DNA of 64,000 nt from Eonycteris spelaea (Eukaryota > Chordata > Mammalia > Chiroptera > Pteropodidae): contig PUFA01000565.1 of the NCBI GenBank assembly GCA_003508835.1, positions 1 through 64,000 on the forward strand, given 5' to 3'. A program made the translations under genes and the position numbers. How positions within the stretch are numbered: the stretch's first letter is position 1; the number at the start of each line of letters is the position of its first letter. Positions 61,216 through 64,000 of this stretch are shown here, piece after piece. The notes beneath the pieces were generated by a model. It ran no database searches, was not told the DNA's origin, and worked only from the letters and a program-made list of their open reading frames with translations.

Positions 61216-61544
61216 TGAGTAACTATCTTCCTACGAGTCAATGTAAACCACATATGACCACACACTGGCCTTTTCCCCAGTGTTTTTATACAGTTTTTGT
61301 ATTCTCCCCATGGAATAGAGGCTTTACCTTTTTTTGCCTTGGTAAACAGAATGTGCTCAATGCACACTTGTTGATTGACTAAATCCTTGACTTTAACCTT
61401 TACTTTGAAAAAGCTCTGATTTATATTTAGGTATGTTTCTACTCATGAGTAAGATTGTGAGACTTCAATTCTATACCATTAACATTATCCTTAGACACTT
61501 GTAGATAGTGGCACTTGTCAGCAATAAGCTCCCAGTCTCTTTCC
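61216..61544. other. No gene seen; possible L2 3' trace
   Basis: 'tgtgctcaatgcacacttgttgattgact' near 61350 resembles an L2 3' terminus. Otherwise unrecognised. Confidence 0.35.
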
Positions 61545-63925
61545 TCTAGGATCACCTGAAGTCTTGCTGAACAGAAGCTCTATAATTAGGGACAAACAGA
61601 AGAGGCCAACTCAAGATTGGTAGGAGGGGCGGTGATATGGAATGGGATGGTCCCCATACCTGCCTAAAATGGTTGAGAATCAAGAGGGATATCTTGGCTG
61701 CAAACATTCCCTGAAGGAGTGAGGAGTCCTGGCCCCACACCGGGAATCCCAGTATAGGGTTGCAGTACCAGGAAGAGAAGTCCTCACAACTTCTGGTTGT
61801 GAAAACTAGTGGAGATTGTGGCTGAGTGAGATAGAAGGCTAAGGGAGTCACAGACATTCCTCTTAAGGGGCCTGTGCTTGGATTTTCTTGCTGATGGATT
61901 CATTTATTCTGAGTTCCATAACTTGGACAGCTGCTTGAAAACTACCAGGGCATACAGGGAAGAACTGGGTTATTTGGCTTCAGGGTGAGGGCTAGAGGGG
62001 CACCCTTCTCCCACACAGAAGTACTGGAAGAATCCATTCTTTCCTTGTTGAGCCTTCTTCCCTCCTAGAGTGCTGATGCAGGTGACCACCATATCTGAGT
62101 TTCTAACAACCTGGTTACCACTGCTTGCTCTGCCCAGGTGATTCCTTGAGACCCAACCCCTCCCAACTTGCAAGCCCTTCCAAGCCACCTCCAGTGGCTT
62201 TTCCATACAAATGACTTATCCTGGCTTATGCTATAGATTTTCCTAAAATGCCTCAAAGTTTCACAAACACCAAAGAAGCAACATCAGGCCATGGCATGCC
62301 TCATTCCCCTTGCTGAGCAGCCCTAAACTTGACACTAGTGGTAACTAGTCTTGGTTCATGGTTTGGCCTCTCAAGGCACCTCTAATCCCAGCATGGGTTG
62401 TGGCAATCTGTGGATTGCTTGATGACTCTCGCCAAGTGGCTCTAGCAGGGCACAGGCTACGACAAAATTAGCTTGTAGCAGGGCCCCTCCCAGGAGTCCC
62501 TGGTGCTGGCCCTCCAGGTGGTTGGCTTCTGACCATACCGGAGCACCATCCGAGGTTGGATCTAAGAACAACACACCCAAACAGAAGGCTGGACAAGCAC
62601 CAGAGCCCTGCTAGAGTGAATTCTGCTCCATAGGGTGAAACCCTAACTGGTCAGTCCTCACAACAAATCAGCCCGAGGGACAATCCCTCTCATTGACATG
62701 CAACAGCAACCAAGACTCAACTACAAGAAGGCACACACAACCCAAACAAGGGACATAGCTGGAGAACATGACTCAGGTGACCACTGTAGCACTCAGCCCC
62801 ATAGGACACTTCCTTCATAAAGCCATTTTACTAAGATGGGGATATATAGAATCCCTACCTAATATACAGAAACAAACACAGGAAAAGAGCCAAAACAGGA
62901 GATTAAGAAACATGTTCCAAATGAAAGAACTGAACAAAGTTCCAGCAGAAAAACTAAATGAAATGGAAGTAAGCAATATACCAGAGGCAGAGTTTAAAAC
63001 ACTGGTTATAAGGATGCTCAATGAATTTAGGGGAAGAGTAGATGAACTCAGCAAGAACTTTAACAAAAAGGTAGAAAACATAAAAATGGAGATGGAAAAC
63101 AGAATATAATTGGTCAGAAGTGAGGAATACAAGAACTGAAATGACAAATACATTGGAGAAATTCATTGGAAGATTAAATTAAGAAGAGGATCGAATCACC
63201 AATTGGGAAGATAAAATAGCAGAAAACACCCAATTAGAACAGCAACAGGAAACAAGAATCTAAAAAAAAATGAGGGCAGTTTAAGAAGCCTCTGGGATAT
63301 CAAGCATACCAACATTCACATAATAGGGGTATCAGATGGAGAAGAAACAGAGTAAGTACTTAAAAACCTATTTGAAGAAATAATGATGAAAAATTTCCCT
63401 AACCTGGTGAAAGAAATAGACATTCAAGCTCAGAAAGTATAGATAGTTCCAAACAAGATGAACCCAAAGAAGCCCACACCAAGATACATCATAGTTAAAA
63501 TGCCAATGATAAAATACAAAGAGAGAATCTTAAAAGTACCAAGTAAAATGCAGTTAGCTACCCACAAGGGAGCTCCAATAAAACTGTCAGCTGATTTCTC
63601 AACAGAAACTTTACAGGCTAGAAAAATTGGCATGAAATATTCAAACTAATGAAAAGCAAGGACCTACAAACAAGATCCTTCTACCTAGTAAAGCTATCAT
63701 TGAGGATCAAAGGACAGATAAAAAAAAATTCCCAGATCAGAATTTAGTCAACACCAAACCAGCATCATAAGAAATGATAGAGGAATTTCTTTAAGAATAA
63801 AAAAGAAAAAAAATCAAAATATAAATAATAAACTGGCAATAACTACATATCTATCAACAATTACATTAAATGTAAAAGGATTGAATGCTCCAATCAAAAG
63901 GTAGGATGGATGAACATATAAAACA
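61545..63925 (+). mobile_element. L1 5' half: 5'UTR, ORF1 remnant and start of ORF2
   Basis: The 5'UTR at 61545-62860 aligns by eye with that of the element at 43832 (shared 'ctgaaggagtgaggagtcc' and cysteine-free GC-rich layout). ORF1 pieces follow: 62768-63109 has a coiled-coil-like KELNKVPAEKLNEMEVSN stretch, and 63458-63649 has MPMIKYKERILKVPSKMQ then LSADFSTETLQARKIGMK, the conserved ORF1 C-terminal motif, all broken by stops. ORF2 begins near 63840 ('acattaaatgtaaaagg') and is cut off at about 63925. Confidence 0.85.
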
Positions 63926-63929
63926 AGAC

Positions 63930-64000
63930 CTTTAGTGCTTTTGGTGGAAGATAGTGGACTAGGTGAAAGCAGGGTTCACCTCCTCCCAGGTCCGCATTGA
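63930..64000 (+). mobile_element. Start of another plus-strand L1 5'UTR, running off the right edge
   Basis: 'gaagatagtggactaggtgaaagcagggttcacctcctccc' parallels the first bases of the element at 43832 ('aagatggcggctaggtaaaagcag'). It truncates the previous L1 within ORF2. Confidence 0.7.

Noticed and set aside
61552..62580. Minus-strand frames of 60-101 codons
   Set aside because: Antisense to an L1 5'UTR; GC-rich chance frames.
1..64000. CRISPR arrays, bacterial operons, tRNA genes, proviral genes
   Set aside because: None seen. Direct repeats here are microsatellites or local duplications, and I recognised no cloverleaf or retroviral gag/pol/env sequence.

Overview
The window reads as nuclear DNA of a placental mammal. 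It is AT-rich and dominated by decayed LINE-1 (L1), with older mammalian-wide layers (MIR, L2-like, CR1/L3-like and MER5-like DNA transposon remnants) and many microsatellites. No Alu, rodent B1/B2, carnivore or ruminant SINE was recognised. The L1 3' ends look laurasiatherian to me. The lack of recent tRNA-derived SINEs, together with a poly-A-tailed 5S rRNA-derived insert, makes a bat, perhaps a fruit bat, my best guess; this is inference. The very high L1 load would fit an X-chromosomal location but does not prove it.

Only one gene locus is supported. It is a minus-strand class A G-protein-coupled receptor of the GPR83 family, split over at least four exons between about 9788 and 13361. 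A CpG-rich promoter with a TATA-like box lies upstream, up to about 14230. Splice sites and several family motifs (GN in TM1, CWLP in TM6, NPCIY in TM7, the TM3/ECL2 cysteines) can still be read. However, every exon carries at least one frameshift, the DRY/DRH arginine is a leucine and the TM2 aspartate is an asparagine. I call it a unitary pseudogene, tentatively GPR165 (the GPR83 paralogue reported as a pseudogene in human).

Layout: 1-1310 is an L1 with inverted 5' and direct 3' parts. 1311-9787 is mostly unrecognised sequence with large polypyrimidine and polypurine tracts. 9788-14230 is the receptor pseudogene and its promoter. 14231-28690 is unrecognised DNA with MIR, L2-like, MER5, CR1/L3 and L1 scraps and a local tandem repeat. 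28695-52550 is a 24-kb nested L1 cluster in which minus-strand elements are interrupted by plus-strand L1s and the 5S-derived insert. 52551-61545 is ancient repeat-rich DNA. 61545-64000 is a plus-strand L1 5' half followed by the start of another L1.

I found no intact protein-coding gene, functional RNA gene, CRISPR array or new multigene system. The most unusual items are the dead receptor with a preserved-looking promoter, the 5S-derived insert, a composite templated insertion inside an old L1, and a plus-strand L1 with a possible 3' transduction.
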